DNA of 64,000 nucleotides from Psychrobacter glacincola (GCF_904846215.1 NZ_CAJGZK010000004.1:118787-182786); one strand, 5' to 3'. Shown: positions 32,084 through 42,676, numbered from the stretch's first letter. Made by a program: numbers and translations. Notes: generated by a model not told the origin, from the letters alone.

Positions 32084-32316
32084 TGAAAAGTGATAAAAAA
32101 TCTATCGGCGCTAACTCTAGCGCAGAGCATGTCGAACAGCATTTGCACGAGTTAGAAAAAGCGGATTACGAGATATTGTATTATAGTCAAGAGCAGACTT
32201 TTAGCGCTGTAGAGTTGGCAAGAGTTATTAATGAGTCGCGCTTAAATGAGCTGCTGGCGCAAAGTGATGAGTTTTTGGATGGTTTGAGTGGTGAGATTGA
32301 GGATTTTGATGAGTAG
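32083..32316 (+). CDS. Small acidic protein translationally coupled to the cyclo-ligase gene
   Basis: 77 aa from the ATG at 32083, which overlaps the previous stop (TGATGA). GAGGTGG lies just upstream inside the previous gene. The sequence is acidic, helical in pattern and charged, from HVEQHLHELEKADYEILYY to a Glu/Asp-rich end, without Cys or membrane segments. The tight overlap argues for a real, coupled gene. I do not recognise a family. Confidence 0.65.
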   Translation: MKSDKKSIGANSSAEHVEQHLHELEKADYEILYYSQEQTFSAVELARVINESRLNELLAQSDEFLDGLSGEIEDFDE

Positions 32317-32345
32317 TACTAAGGAAAGCATAAATTACATCCTCA

Positions 32346-32482
32346 TATAGTTAAAATATCTCAAAAACGCTATAGTGCTGCTGGTATAAATTTTTTTAGC
32401 CTCTGTCTGCGTAGGCACAGCAAGCAAGAAAAATTAATATCAGCAGTAGCTGATGTATTGATACTGCTTTTCCCTGACTATA
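32346..32482 (-). repeat. Intergenic palindromic element, copy 5
   Basis: Core on the minus strand (plus: AGCCTCTGTC...CAGCAAGCAAG). Arms AGTGCTGCTGGTATAAATTT and AAATTAATATCAGCAGTAG. Ends CATATAGTTAAAATAT at the left and CCCTGACTATA at the right (complement of TATAGTCAGGG). Between two converging genes. Confidence 0.75.
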
Positions 32483-32486
32483 AAAA

Positions 32487-32527
32487 ATCAAAAAGGCGAA
32501 TGATTATGAAATCACTCGCCTTTTTTA
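32487..32527. terminator. Bidirectional terminator for the antiporter and cyclo-ligase operons
   Basis: A 16-bp stem (AAAAAGGCGAATGATT with AATCACTCGCCTTTTT, one mismatch) has a 4-nt loop and T runs in both directions. Confidence 0.85.
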
Positions 32528-32555
32528 TATCGATATTAAAAGTTTATATTGTTAA

Positions 32556-33917
32556 TTAAAGCACCATCGCCGATATCCAACCAAACACCAATAACGGAAT
32601 ATTGTAATGGATAAAGGTTGGCACCACGCTGTCTTTGATATGGTCATGCTGCCCGTCAACGTTAAGACCAGAAGTAGGTCCAAGGGTTGAATCTGACGCT
32701 GGAGAACCGGCATCACCAAGCGCGCCTGCTGTACCGATAATAGCCACTGTCGCGAGGGGCGAAAAGCCTAGCGAAATACACAGCGGCACATAAATCGCCG
32801 CCAAAATAGGAATGGTCGAGAATGACGAACCAATACCCATGGTCACGATTAAACCCATCAATAACATAATAAATGCTGCCATTGCTTTATTACCGCCAAA
32901 TAAAGCGGCTGCCCCATCAACCAATGGCTGAATCTGCTCAGTCGCTTTCATGACTTCAGCAAACCCTTGCGCGGTAATCATAATAAAGCCAATCATCGCC
33001 ATCAGCTTGATACCGTCATTAAAGACCGTATCCGCTTCACGCCACTTAACGACGCCTGTCGCCATAAAGATGCCAAAGCCAAACATCGAGCCAAGCAACA
33101 GTGAGTCGGTATAAAGCTGCACCACAAAGGCGGTGACAATCGCCGCAATCGCAACCAGCGTCTTCATCTTACTTTGTGTCTGCGCAGTAGCTGCAGTTTT
33201 GCTTAGCGCGTCACCTTCTAACACTTCATCATGCGCAGCTTTATCAATGGCTAATTGGGCATAATGACGCGGTTTACGATAACTGATAAATACCGCTGTC
33301 AATAGACCAACGAGCATCCCCAAGGCTGGAATTGCCATGGCTTTGGTGACTGAGATGTTACTGATATCAATACCGGCTTCACCAACGTTTTTAAGCATGA
33401 TTTGATTGAGATAAATATCGCCAAACCCATAAGGAATAAACATATAAGTCGTGACAAGTCCAAAGGTAATCAAACAAGCAATCAGGCGTCTATCAATATG
33501 CATGCGGTTAAATGCTAATAATAGCGGCGGTACAAGCAGTGGAATAAAGGCAATATGAATCGGGATTAAGTTTTGGCTAAAGCAGCTCATAGCGACCAAG
33601 CCTGCAAACAGCATGTATTTAATCATGCCACTAGTACCACCGGCATCAATACGTTTGATGACCGCACCTGCTAAGGATTGTGGCAATCCAGAATGGGCGA
33701 TTGCCACTGCAAACGCACCCAGCAATGCATAAGACAACGCAATTTGCGCGCCGTTTCGGATACCTTCTTGAAAGGCTTCTAACGTATCGGTGACACCCAG
33801 TCCTGCGATCAATCCACCTGCCATCGCACCGATCAATAGGCTTAGCACCACGTGTACTCGCGCCAAAGACAATCCTAGCATGATGACTACCGCCAGTAGC
33901 ACCGCATTGATGGTCAT
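32556..33917 (-). CDS. Na+/H+ antiporter family transporter
   Basis: 453 aa with about eleven hydrophobic helices. GDAGSPASDSTLGPTSGLNVDGQHDHIKD near the C-terminus and FSQNLIPIHIAFIPLLVPP in the middle are typical of the NhaC-related Na+/H+ antiporter family (YuiF/HI1107 type). It should exchange sodium and protons or a substrate across the inner membrane, but transport specificity is not established for this group. The ORF starts with ATG near the end of a hydrophobic helix (MTINAVLLAVVIM), as expected. Terminator downstream. Confidence 0.85.
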   Translation of the reverse strand: MTINAVLLAVVIMLGLSLARVHVVLSLLIGAMAGGLIAGLGVTDTLEAFQEGIRNGAQIALSYALLGAFAVAIAHSGLPQSLAGAVIKRIDAGGTSGMIKYMLFAGLVAMSCFSQNLIPIHIAFIPLLVPPLLLAFNRMHIDRRLIACLITFGLVTTYMFIPYGFGDIYLNQIMLKNVGEAGIDISNISVTKAMAIPALGMLVGLLTAVFISYRKPRHYAQLAIDKAAHDEVLEGDALSKTAATAQTQSKMKTLVAIAAIVTAFVVQLYTDSLLLGSMFGFGIFMATGVVKWREADTVFNDGIKLMAMIGFIMITAQGFAEVMKATEQIQPLVDGAAALFGGNKAMAAFIMLLMGLIVTMGIGSSFSTIPILAAIYVPLCISLGFSPLATVAIIGTAGALGDAGSPASDSTLGPTSGLNVDGQHDHIKDSVVPTFIHYNIPLLVFGWISAMVL

Positions 33918-34235
33918 ATTTTCGCCCCTTGCCCTATGTTCTTTAACTGGTTATCGACCCATTTTGACGTGCTGCCAATTTACTTATATCGCACAAGTCT
34001 TTTAATCCACACAGCCATTATTTAGACCGAGCAGTTAAGACGCGCGCCATTTTACCTGATTTTACCCATAAAACCCACGCGCAGAGCTTAACAGACATAA
34101 GAGAAAAGACAAATAAAGGCGCAATATTCTCTCTACTGTTAATGATAGAGCCTTGCAATTTTATATAGCAGCACCATTTATCTAAACATGAACCACTAAC
34201 TTGACTTTACAAGTCTGGTGAACGAGGAAGAATAT
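33918..34235. promoter_or_regulatory. Divergent antiporter/lon intergenic region
   Basis: 318 bp holding the promoters of lon and of the antiporter gene. No clear heat-shock promoter motif could be picked by eye, and no ORF of interest. Confidence 0.35.
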
Positions 34236-36848
34236 ATGAGTGTACATAAAATTGATAAAGACAATATCGACATCGATGTCGACGTATCACCTAACGTTGC
34301 TGATGCCAATGAGCAACAGAGTGAGCTAGAAAACGAGCTAAAAACCTCGTCTGACAATTCGGTAGAAAACGAGTCAGCGTCTGATAATGCTCAAGAAGAT
34401 GGCTCCGCTAAAGATAGTCAAGAAGATGCTGTTGAAGACTATCTGCCGTTATTGGCACTGCGCGATGTTGTCGTCTATCCACATATGCAGATTGCCTTGT
34501 TTGTCGGTCGCGCGCCATCGGTCAAAGCAGTTGAATTGGCGCAAGCTGAGTACGGCAATAAAGTTTTGGTTGTGGCGCAAAAAGACTCGCTCACCGAAGA
34601 CATTGATCACGATAACTTATATCAATATGGTACGGTGTGCCGCATCGTCAGCACCATGCCACATGATAGTGATGAAAACTGCATCAAAGTATTAATCGAA
34701 GGTCAATATCGCGCTCGTGTTGATTCGATAGAGAGTCATGATGACTTATTGATGGCAAGCTTTGAGCGTGCAGACCTTGATGTCAGCATGGATGAGAGCC
34801 AACAGAAAAACACCATACAAGCTTTGACCACGCTGTTTGAAAGCTATGCCGATGCACGTCTGCGCAATGCGCGTGAGCTAACGCGCGTGGCAAAGCGTAT
34901 CGACGATTTGCTTGAGCTGGTCTACTTTATCTCAACTCGTGTGTCGATGGATCTTGATATCAAACAGTCATTTTTAGAGCAAAATGATATCAAAACCCAT
35001 ATCAACACTTTGACTGAATATCTCGTTAAGCAAAGTGCTGAGCAAAACATCGAACAAGATATCCAAGAAGCTGTCCGTCAGCAAATGGAAGACAATCAGC
35101 GCGAATACTTCTTAAACGAGAAGATGAAAGCCATTAAGAATGAGCTGTCAGATATGAATGACGGTGCGTTCGATGGTGAAGACGACGTGGCTGAGCTTGA
35201 ACAACGTCTTGATGAAGCCGATTTGCCAGAAGATGTGCGCAAAAAAGCTGAGCAAGAGATGAAAAAGCTCAAAATGATGCCGCCCGCATCGAGTGAATCT
35301 TCAGTCGTTCGCAACTATATTGAATGGATTTTGGACACGCCGTGGAATGCGACGACCAAAGTTTCTATCAATTTAGACAAAGCTAAAACCGTCTTAGACG
35401 AAGACCATTATGGCTTGCAAGATGTAAAAGACCGCATCTTAGAATACCTCGCCGTGCAGTCTCGCGTGAAAAAACTTCGTGGTCCTATTCTTTGCTTAGT
35501 TGGTCCTCCGGGTGTTGGTAAAACCTCATTGGGTGAGTCAATCGCTCGTGCAACGGGTCGCAAGTTTGTACGTATGGCGCTTGGCGGCGTACGTGATGAA
35601 GCGGAGATTCGGGGTCATCGCCGTACGTATATCGGCGCGATGCCAGGTAAAATCGTTCAGTCACTAGCCAAAGTTGAAGTCAAAAACCCGCTATTCTTAT
35701 TGGATGAAATCGATAAGATGGCACAAGATTTCCGCGGTGATCCAGCGTCAGCGTTACTTGAAGTATTAGATCCCTCACAGAACGATACTTTTAATGACCA
35801 TTATTTAGATATGGACTTGGACTTATCGCAAGTGATGTTTATCTGTACGGCCAACAGTATGGATATTCCAGCTGCGCTACTTGACCGCATGGAAGTGATT
35901 CGTCTACCGGGTTATACCGAAGCAGAAAAAGTGAATATCGCGCAGAAGTACCTCGTGCCAAAAGCCATTAAAAATAACGGTCTTAAAGAAGGCGAGATTG
36001 AAATTGTTGAAGCGGCATTGCATAGCATCGTGCGTAGCTATACGCGTGAAGCCGGTGTGCGTAATCTTGAGCGTGAAGTGAATAAAATTTGCCGCAAAGT
36101 CGTTCGCGGTTCGGTCGAAACGCATGGTGCCCGCGCTCCGAAAAAAGCAGAGCGTCAACTGGTCGTGGTCGATGACAAAAACATCGATGACTATCTAGGT
36201 GTCCATCAATATGATTATGGTCTGGCTGAAGAAGAGCCTGAGATTGGTCGTATTACTGGTCTTGCTTGGACACAAGTCGGTGGCGAGCTACTCACTATCG
36301 AAGCCGTCGCCATGAAAGGCAAAGGCGAGCTTATCTTTACCGGCTCACTCGGCGATGTGATGAAAGAGTCGATTCGTGCAGCGATGAGTGTGGTACGTGC
36401 TCGCGGTGACAGCTTAGGGATTGACTACGAAACCTTTAAAACGACTGACGTCCACGTCCATATGCCAGAAGGCGCGACACCAAAAGATGGCCCATCTGCT
36501 GGTGGTGCACTGACCACAGCGCTGGTATCTGCCTTAACTGGTATCGCCATTCGTCCAGATATTGCCATGACAGGTGAGATTACCCTGCGTGGTAAAATCC
36601 TACGTATCGGTGGTCTTAAAGAGAAGCTACTCGCAGCGCATCGCGGTGGTATCAAGTATGTCTTGATTCCAGATACCAACGAGCGTGACTTGGCGGATAT
36701 CCCTGATAACGTCAAAGAAGGCTTAACCATTCAGCCAGTGGCTACGATTGACGAGATATTAAAAGTGGCCTTGGTCAGTATGCCAACACCGATTAAACCT
36801 GCAAAGGTAACGGTCGATAAAACCAAAGGCAAAGCACTGCATAATTAA
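34236..36848 (+). CDS. lon: ATP-dependent protease Lon
   Basis: A homohexameric cytoplasmic AAA+ serine protease for misfolded and regulatory proteins. An acidic N-terminal tail of about 65 residues precedes the substrate-binding domain (LPLLALRDVVVYPHMQIALFV). Then the AAA+ module has the Walker A GPPGVGKT and the Walker B FLLDEIDK, and the protease domain has the catalytic Ser in PKDGPSAGGA and the Lys in the LRIGGLKEKLLAAHRGG block. The ATG at 34236 has AGGAAG upstream and is preferred to a GTG at 34218. 870 aa, longer than the usual 780-800 because of the tail. Confidence 0.97.
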   Translation: MSVHKIDKDNIDIDVDVSPNVADANEQQSELENELKTSSDNSVENESASDNAQEDGSAKDSQEDAVEDYLPLLALRDVVVYPHMQIALFVGRAPSVKAVELAQAEYGNKVLVVAQKDSLTEDIDHDNLYQYGTVCRIVSTMPHDSDENCIKVLIEGQYRARVDSIESHDDLLMASFERADLDVSMDESQQKNTIQALTTLFESYADARLRNARELTRVAKRIDDLLELVYFISTRVSMDLDIKQSFLEQNDIKTHINTLTEYLVKQSAEQNIEQDIQEAVRQQMEDNQREYFLNEKMKAIKNELSDMNDGAFDGEDDVAELEQRLDEADLPEDVRKKAEQEMKKLKMMPPASSESSVVRNYIEWILDTPWNATTKVSINLDKAKTVLDEDHYGLQDVKDRILEYLAVQSRVKKLRGPILCLVGPPGVGKTSLGESIARATGRKFVRMALGGVRDEAEIRGHRRTYIGAMPGKIVQSLAKVEVKNPLFLLDEIDKMAQDFRGDPASALLEVLDPSQNDTFNDHYLDMDLDLSQVMFICTANSMDIPAALLDRMEVIRLPGYTEAEKVNIAQKYLVPKAIKNNGLKEGEIEIVEAALHSIVRSYTREAGVRNLEREVNKICRKVVRGSVETHGARAPKKAERQLVVVDDKNIDDYLGVHQYDYGLAEEEPEIGRITGLAWTQVGGELLTIEAVAMKGKGELIFTGSLGDVMKESIRAAMSVVRARGDSLGIDYETFKTTDVHVHMPEGATPKDGPSAGGALTTALVSALTGIAIRPDIAMTGEITLRGKILRIGGLKEKLLAAHRGGIKYVLIPDTNERDLADIPDNVKEGLTIQPVATIDEILKVALVSMPTPIKPAKVTVDKTKGKALHN

Positions 36849-36892
36849 TTGAACCTTCAGTAATTTAGTCTTGTTAATTTAACCCTAGCAAT

Positions 36893-36930
36893 TAAAAAGC
36901 CGCTTACAGTAATGTAGGCGGCTTTTTTTG
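36893..36930 (+). terminator. Terminator of lon
   Basis: Stem AAAAGCCGCTTACA with TGTAGGCGGCTTTT around GTAA (one mismatch/wobble), then a run of T. It starts about 45 bp past the stop codon. Confidence 0.85.
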
Positions 36931-37000
36931 GTAATAATAAACAACAATCTTCTTAAAATCCCATGCTATATTTTAGACAAATGTTTATTTGGTAACAATC

Positions 37001-38113
37001 ATGACTTTAAACCGCCTGATTTTAAACCGCTTAACTTTATCCTTATTGTTCGCTATCTCGTTTCCCTTAGTAGGCTGTCAGTCTACTTCTGCTTTAAATC
37101 CGCAGCAGATCAATACTATCAGCACCCCTACTATTGATGATAAATCGAAACCTATTGATAAGCTGCTAATACCAGAATCACAAGTTATGCAATGGTCAGC
37201 TCATTATGACTGGCAATTAGCACAAGTGATCAATCAAAACGGTAATATCGTCGATATCGCAAACTTTACGCCTATTACCTTACAAGTAGCACCCAGTTCC
37301 ATCAGCTTTTATCAAGGCTGTGAGCATTATAGGATGGATTTTCATTCGATGTCAGCCCCACCTTATCCCTATTATTCTCACTTTGCCAAAGTTCCATCTA
37401 CTTGTAACGATGAGCCTGATAATGATACTGAGATTAAAGAGGATAAAAGCATTCAATCGTTATTTCCCAAGCACATCGCTGTCAAACTTAATTTTGAGTT
37501 ATTACCAACTTCAAATCCAACATCAGAGACAGTATCAATGGATACACAATCTCCCCCTAAACGCTTGGCGCTTAATATCGAAAATGGCAATCGCTTCATT
37601 TTTACCGGTTTAACCAAGCCACTAGTCGCTCCCACTGGATTGCCCATTACTAACAATTTATTGGAACAATACGATTGGCAACTGGTCAGCGCCGTCAGTA
37701 ATACTCGTCATGAAAAAGGTCAATTCACTAGAAAATCTTTAGGCAACTTTTATCATCCTGACCATCCTATTTCAGCGAGCTTTGAGAGTTGGTCTGACAA
37801 TCAGTACGCCTCCTTTAGCTCAGGCTGTAATAGCTCGCGCGCGCCTTATTTTTTACTCAATGATAATATCTTAAACGTTGGTGTCATAATCAGTACAGTA
37901 ATGGGCTGCGGCGAAACAGGCAATCGCATTGAGACGGCTCTATTTAAGTTAATGCAAGATAGCAGCAGTAAGCTAACTCTAAGCTTGCAACCTCCAGAAC
38001 AAGTATCGACCTCATCAAAAAACCAAACTGATTTCCCAAGCTACAACCTATTGCAAACGATGGCATCAGGCGAGACTTTAGTGTGGCAAAACGAAGCCAA
38101 GAAAACACCGTAA
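37001..38113 (+). CDS. Lipoprotein with two META/HslJ-like repeats
   Basis: About 370 aa. A signal sequence with the lipobox LVGC (Cys about 23) places it as a lipid-anchored periplasmic or outer-membrane protein. Two related halves are seen. The first contains YDWQLAQV and YQGCEHYRM, the second YDWQLVSAV, then FSSGCNSSRAPYFLLNDNIL and an MGC...ETALFKLM end typical of META domains (HslJ type). The first half lacks the matching MxC segment. The role of META proteins is poorly defined; HslJ is linked to heat shock and novobiocin tolerance in E. coli. I used the ATG at 37001 rather than a TTG at 36989. Confidence 0.7.
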   Translation: MTLNRLILNRLTLSLLFAISFPLVGCQSTSALNPQQINTISTPTIDDKSKPIDKLLIPESQVMQWSAHYDWQLAQVINQNGNIVDIANFTPITLQVAPSSISFYQGCEHYRMDFHSMSAPPYPYYSHFAKVPSTCNDEPDNDTEIKEDKSIQSLFPKHIAVKLNFELLPTSNPTSETVSMDTQSPPKRLALNIENGNRFIFTGLTKPLVAPTGLPITNNLLEQYDWQLVSAVSNTRHEKGQFTRKSLGNFYHPDHPISASFESWSDNQYASFSSGCNSSRAPYFLLNDNILNVGVIISTVMGCGETGNRIETALFKLMQDSSSKLTLSLQPPEQVSTSSKNQTDFPSYNLLQTMASGETLVWQNEAKKTP

Positions 38114-38284
38114 ATAAATTTCGACGCCATCAGTAACTTACATTTATTAACCGATTGTTGCGCATTTGATGAATAGTTATATCAAATCCTTGGCTATACT
38201 GATTACGGTATTAAGTAATATTTGAATATTTTAACTAAAATTATAGAAATTTATCATAACGATTAAATATAAATGGAGATAATA

Positions 38285-38848
38285 ATGAATAAGACAATGC
38301 TTGTAAGTGCACTGGTATGTGGTTCTGCTTTAGCAATGACGGGCTGCCAAACGCAAACGGTAGAAGGTCAGATGCAAACAGGGAATCCTTTAAACCAACC
38401 TGTTTTGAAGTCGACCATTCATGCTGTTACTGGTGATAAAAACGAAGTCGGTCAAATGTTTTTGCGTCCCGTTGATGGCGGTGTACAAGTATACGGTAAG
38501 CTGATGAACTTGCAGCCGGGTCAGACCGTGTCGCTACACATCCATGAAACAGGCAGCTGTGGCAATATGGGTAAAGCAGCCGGTGGACATTTTAATCCAG
38601 ATAACAAACCACACTCTAATCCTGACGATATGAATGGTCATGCAGGCGATTTACCTAATCTGACGGCTAATGCGGATGGCATCGCCACTATAAACTATGT
38701 CAATAAGAAAATCTCTGCCGCTGATGCCGGTAAATACAGCGTCAATCGTCTAGCCTTTATCGTGCATAACGGTGTTGATGATTACACCAGTCAGCCAGCG
38801 GGTAACGCAGGTGATCGCGTCGCTTGTGGTATCATCGAAAAAAGATAA
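38285..38848 (+). CDS. sodC: Superoxide dismutase [Cu-Zn], lipoprotein form
   Basis: It dismutates superoxide in the periplasm. The lipobox MTGC (Cys about 20) indicates lipid anchoring. Copper and zinc ligands are kept: HIHE, GGHFNP, PHSNP, NGHAGDLPN with its Asp, and IVHNGVDDY. The disulphide Cys pair and the active-site Arg are in GSCGN and DRVACG. TGGAG precedes the ATG at 38285; an ATG four codons upstream is not needed. 187 aa. Confidence 0.93.
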   Translation: MNKTMLVSALVCGSALAMTGCQTQTVEGQMQTGNPLNQPVLKSTIHAVTGDKNEVGQMFLRPVDGGVQVYGKLMNLQPGQTVSLHIHETGSCGNMGKAAGGHFNPDNKPHSNPDDMNGHAGDLPNLTANADGIATINYVNKKISAADAGKYSVNRLAFIVHNGVDDYTSQPAGNAGDRVACGIIEKR

Positions 38849-38891
38849 TCCATAATCCATAATCCATAATTACAGCTTCGATTTTAAGCCA

Positions 38892-38928
38892 TAAAAAAAC
38901 CTCCTAGATAATCTGGGAGGTTTTTTAT
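38892..38928. terminator. Terminator between sodC and topA
   Basis: AAAACCTCC and GGAGGTTTT arms with a 12-nt loop and A/T tails, between two converging genes. A 7-bp unit (ATAATCC) is repeated three times just before it (about 38845-38869). Confidence 0.8.
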
Positions 38929-38966
38929 TGACTTAATACTATTTACGGCTTAAAGGTAAAAGAGAC

Positions 38967-41672
38967 TTACTCCTCTACCCATTCGCCTTTACGCCAGTAA
39001 ACGCCCCAACGTGTGGCCTTGCCGTTTTTCTCAGAGCCAATATACTGCTCTTTTTTCTTACGTGACCAGCGCAGAATCGTCGGATTACCATCTGGATCCT
39101 CATCTGGTCCTTCAAACAGATACTGGAACTTGTCTTCCATCTTATCTTTAATCTCTCGCAGCTCAGCAAGTTTTGGTGGACGTGTTTCGCGCACTTTTGG
39201 AAACTTGGATGCTGCTAAGAACATACCAGCTGCCCCTTCACGTAAGATAAAATAATCCTCATGCTTAACAGATTTTAGCTCCGGCAGATGAATAGGATCC
39301 ATACGCGGCGGTGCTGCTTCGCCCGTTTTGAGCACTTTACGCGTGTTATCGCATTGCTGACAAGCAAAGTAAGGACCAAAGCGTCCGGTCTTTAGCTCCA
39401 TCTGCCCATCGCACTTATTACAATCAATGGTTGGCGAATCAGAACCAGGTACTTCGAACTTACCCTCTTCTAAAATATAACCATCACAATCAGGATTGTT
39501 ACCACACACATGCAGCTTCAGACCGCCATCGACGATATAACCATTCATTGCCGTGCCGCATTTCGGACAACGCTTTTTCTCCATCAAATCTCGGACTTCT
39601 GCCGCTTCATCAGCGGCATCGCTTTCATCAAGATTGGCAAAAGCTTCGACTGGCATTAAGTTCTTGGTGCCTTTACAGCGCTCTTTCGGCGGTAAGTTGT
39701 AGCCTGTACAACCTAAGAAGACACCCGTTGAGCCAGTACGCAGCTGCATTGGACGACCACAAATATCACAATGGACATCTGGTACATCGGTCGGATCATT
39801 CGGACGCATGCCATCTTTTTCTTTAGCACGATCAAGGGTCGTCTTAAAATCCCCATAGAAATTATCGAGGACATCTTTCCAGTCGGTATCGCCTTCTGCC
39901 ACATGGTCAAGCTTGTCCTCTAACGCGGCAGTAAAGGTATAATCCATTAAATCCGGGAAACTTGCCGTCAATCTGTCGGTGACGATATCACCCATTTTCT
40001 CAGCAAATAAACGTTTGTTTTCAAGCTTCACATAACCACGATCTTGAATGGTCGAGATGATAGAAGCATAGGTAGACGGACGACCGATGCCTTTTTTCTC
40101 AAGCTCTTTGACCAAGCTTGCCTCAGTAAAACGCGGTGGTGGCTTAGTAAAATGCTGACTGGGATCAAGCTTATCTACTACTAATTTATCGCCTTTTTTG
40201 ACATCCGGTAATAAGGTATCGTCGGTCTTGGCGGGTGGCATGACTTTGGTATAGCCATCAAATACTAGCGTACGACCACGGGCTTTTAGCTCGACATCAT
40301 CTGCAGCCACGAATAAATTTACTGACAAATATTTTGCTGGTAGCATCTGACAGGCGACAAACTGACGCCAAATCAGCTCATACAGACGTATCGCATCACG
40401 CTCAACAGCTTTAAGCTGAGTTGATTTCATATTGACGTTAGACGGACGAATAGCTTCATGCGCCTCTTGTGCGCCTTGTTTATTACCATAAAAAGTTGGC
40501 TTTTCTGGTACGTACTTCGCACCATAGCTGTCTTCGATATAGCCACGTACAGCAGCGAGCGCGTCGCCTGATAAAAAGGTCGAGTCGGTACGCATATACG
40601 TGATATGACCCGCTTCATAAAGACGCTGCGCCAAAATCATGGTTTTTTTAACTGAAAATCCCAATCGAGTGCTTGCCGCTTGTTGCAAGGTCGAGGTAAT
40701 AAATGGCGCGCTTGGACGTGACTGTGTTGGCTTTTCTTCGCGTTCTTTAACAATAAAGTCGTTTGAATTAAGAACTTCTAGAACTTTATCCGTCTGCTCT
40801 TTATTAACTAGCTTTAGCGTTTTTCCGCCTTGTTTGGTGGCTTCTAAACGAATCGCCATTTGCTCAGCGTCTACCGCTTTTTTGGCTTCGCTATCAGCAA
40901 TATGGGTATCGGCATGAATCTGCCAGTATTCTTCTGGAATAAAGGCGCGAATTTCATGTTCACGCTCAACGACTAAACGCATGGCAACTGACTGCACACG
41001 TCCAGCCGATAGTCCGCGAGCCACTTTTTGCCAAAGCAGCGGCGACACCATAAAGCCAACCACACGGTCTAAAAAGCGCCTTGCTTGCTGGGCATTAACG
41101 CGATCGATATCGAGTTTTGAGGGTTGTTTAAAGGCACTTTGAATGGCGGACTTAGTAATCTCGTTAAAGACCACACGCTCATACTTGCTGTCAGCGCCGC
41201 CGATCACTTCTTTGAGATGCCAAGCAATCGCTTCCCCTTCTCTATCCATATCCGTTGCGAGATAGATTTTGTCAGCGTCTTTGGCTAAGGCTTTTAGCTC
41301 TTTGATAACCTTGGTTTTATTGGGCAAGACTTCATAAACTGCCGCCCAATCATGCTCAGGATCAACACCCATGCGCCGTACCAATGCTTGCTGGGTCTTT
41401 TCTTCTTTGGTCAGGCTATCATCTTTTTTGGTCGTTGCTGGTTTCTTTGCGCTTTTGCTTGCACCAACTGGCAAGTCTCGGATATGACCGATACTTGAGC
41501 GCACGATAAAATCATCACCCAAGTATTTGTTGATGGTTTTTGCTTTAGCAGGTGATTCTACAATCACCAAAGATTTGCCCTTTGGACTGGCTTTTGGGCT
41601 GCCTTTGGGTTTGTCAGCAGCGGGGGCTGCGCTTTTTTTAGTTGTGGGTTTTGTCATAGGTGACGACACCAT
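38967..41672 (-). CDS. topA: DNA topoisomerase I
   Basis: It relaxes negative supercoils by a type IA single-strand break. An N-terminal Lys/Pro/Ala-rich tail of about 30 residues leads into the TOPRIM domain ([31 protein letters not shown]). The catalytic Tyr is in ITYMRTDST. Three Cys4 zinc ribbons lie in the C-terminal third, with pairs such as [15 protein letters not shown] and CNKCDGQM. 901 aa. Start at 41672 or five codons later (41657) are both possible; neither has a strong ribosome site. Confidence 0.97.
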   Translation of the reverse strand: MVSSPMTKPTTKKSAAPAADKPKGSPKASPKGKSLVIVESPAKAKTINKYLGDDFIVRSSIGHIRDLPVGASKSAKKPATTKKDDSLTKEEKTQQALVRRMGVDPEHDWAAVYEVLPNKTKVIKELKALAKDADKIYLATDMDREGEAIAWHLKEVIGGADSKYERVVFNEITKSAIQSAFKQPSKLDIDRVNAQQARRFLDRVVGFMVSPLLWQKVARGLSAGRVQSVAMRLVVEREHEIRAFIPEEYWQIHADTHIADSEAKKAVDAEQMAIRLEATKQGGKTLKLVNKEQTDKVLEVLNSNDFIVKEREEKPTQSRPSAPFITSTLQQAASTRLGFSVKKTMILAQRLYEAGHITYMRTDSTFLSGDALAAVRGYIEDSYGAKYVPEKPTFYGNKQGAQEAHEAIRPSNVNMKSTQLKAVERDAIRLYELIWRQFVACQMLPAKYLSVNLFVAADDVELKARGRTLVFDGYTKVMPPAKTDDTLLPDVKKGDKLVVDKLDPSQHFTKPPPRFTEASLVKELEKKGIGRPSTYASIISTIQDRGYVKLENKRLFAEKMGDIVTDRLTASFPDLMDYTFTAALEDKLDHVAEGDTDWKDVLDNFYGDFKTTLDRAKEKDGMRPNDPTDVPDVHCDICGRPMQLRTGSTGVFLGCTGYNLPPKERCKGTKNLMPVEAFANLDESDAADEAAEVRDLMEKKRCPKCGTAMNGYIVDGGLKLHVCGNNPDCDGYILEEGKFEVPGSDSPTIDCNKCDGQMELKTGRFGPYFACQQCDNTRKVLKTGEAAPPRMDPIHLPELKSVKHEDYFILREGAAGMFLAASKFPKVRETRPPKLAELREIKDKMEDKFQYLFEGPDEDPDGNPTILRWSRKKKEQYIGSEKNGKATRWGVYWRKGEWVEE

Positions 41673-41936
41673 AATAAGTAAATTAAAATAAAAATCGTCT
41701 AGCAGCGTGCCCTTTATAGGTTTGATTATAAGAGCGTGGCAAATTATTGTAGTAATAGCTGCTAGTAAAATTGGTTATAAAACAAACGATAACCATAACG
41801 AAAGGTTTCAGTTATAAAGACGTTACACTGCTAAGGCTTAAACTGTCAACTGAAAATGACTAAGCGTCTGTCAAAAGCACTTGCATATCATCCGTTTATG
41901 GAGACGAAAAAACAATTTGCTACCTTGCACCGATTT

Positions 41937-42533
41937 TTATAGGGTCTTTTGCATCTGTAGCGCCCACTCTTCAAGCTTTTCTTTAAGTACCAGCAAATCG
42001 CTCTCAATCAATTTTTGCTGATAGGTAGGATTGGTCGCAGGGCGCACATAGGCGATATCTTCCCAATAAATCACAATGCTATTCGCCTTCGTCAATAAGC
42101 CCTTTACATGGGGCTCGATACTGACTGGCAAATCTAGTGCTACCTTATCCAAACTAAAATCGGTCTTCTTAACCGTCGTATGAGCATGGCTTTGACTAGG
42201 CCGAATGGCCGTTGGCACGATAAGCTTATTATCATCTGTAGTGATATCGACAAAATTGCTATCTGGGCGCCATTGTCCATCAATCACTTGATAGCGTGTA
42301 TATGGCAGCTGCGTATCATCTAGCACTAAGCAATATTGTCCCATCATGCCGCGACCATATTCGTTGTCTTTACCCTTTATCCAGTCAGGGCAACCAATGA
42401 GCTTTGGATTGAGCTGTAAGCGGCGCGCAGTCATGCGCAGCTTATCCAAACGCTGATCAATACCGTTAGGTTTGAGCGCCATCATACTCCCTAATACGAA
42501 TAGTACAATGGCGATCGCAATCCACATTCCCAT
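41937..42533 (-). CDS. Membrane-anchored protein of unknown function
   Basis: 198 aa. One N-terminal helix (WIAIAIVLFVLGSMMAL, residues 4-20) is followed by a soluble region with LNPKLIGCPDWIKGKDNEYGRGMMGQYCLVLDD. The pair of Cys and the basic stretch KLRMTARRL suggest a small bitopic inner-membrane protein. Gene alone on the minus strand, upstream of topA. I do not recognise the family, so no function is offered. Confidence 0.75.
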   Translation of the reverse strand: MGMWIAIAIVLFVLGSMMALKPNGIDQRLDKLRMTARRLQLNPKLIGCPDWIKGKDNEYGRGMMGQYCLVLDDTQLPYTRYQVIDGQWRPDSNFVDITTDDNKLIVPTAIRPSQSHAHTTVKKTDFSLDKVALDLPVSIEPHVKGLLTKANSIVIYWEDIAYVRPATNPTYQQKLIESDLLVLKEKLEEWALQMQKTL

Positions 42534-42612
42534 GACAATCTGACCTTTTTGCTAAAATAAAACGGTGCCAGGCGTACATAAAAGCCGCTATTTTTTATAG
42601 GATCGACCTTTA

Positions 42613-42676
42613 TATGAGTGCTTAACGTTATGAGTACTTAGTATTATGATTACTTAGTATTATGAGTACTTAATAT
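42613..42676. repeat. Four tandem copies of a 16-bp unit
   Basis: TATGAGTACTTAGTAT and three close variants follow each other without gap (42613, 42629, 42645, 42661). They sit in the gene-free stretch 42534-43045, which I otherwise find empty apart from promoters. Confidence 0.85.
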
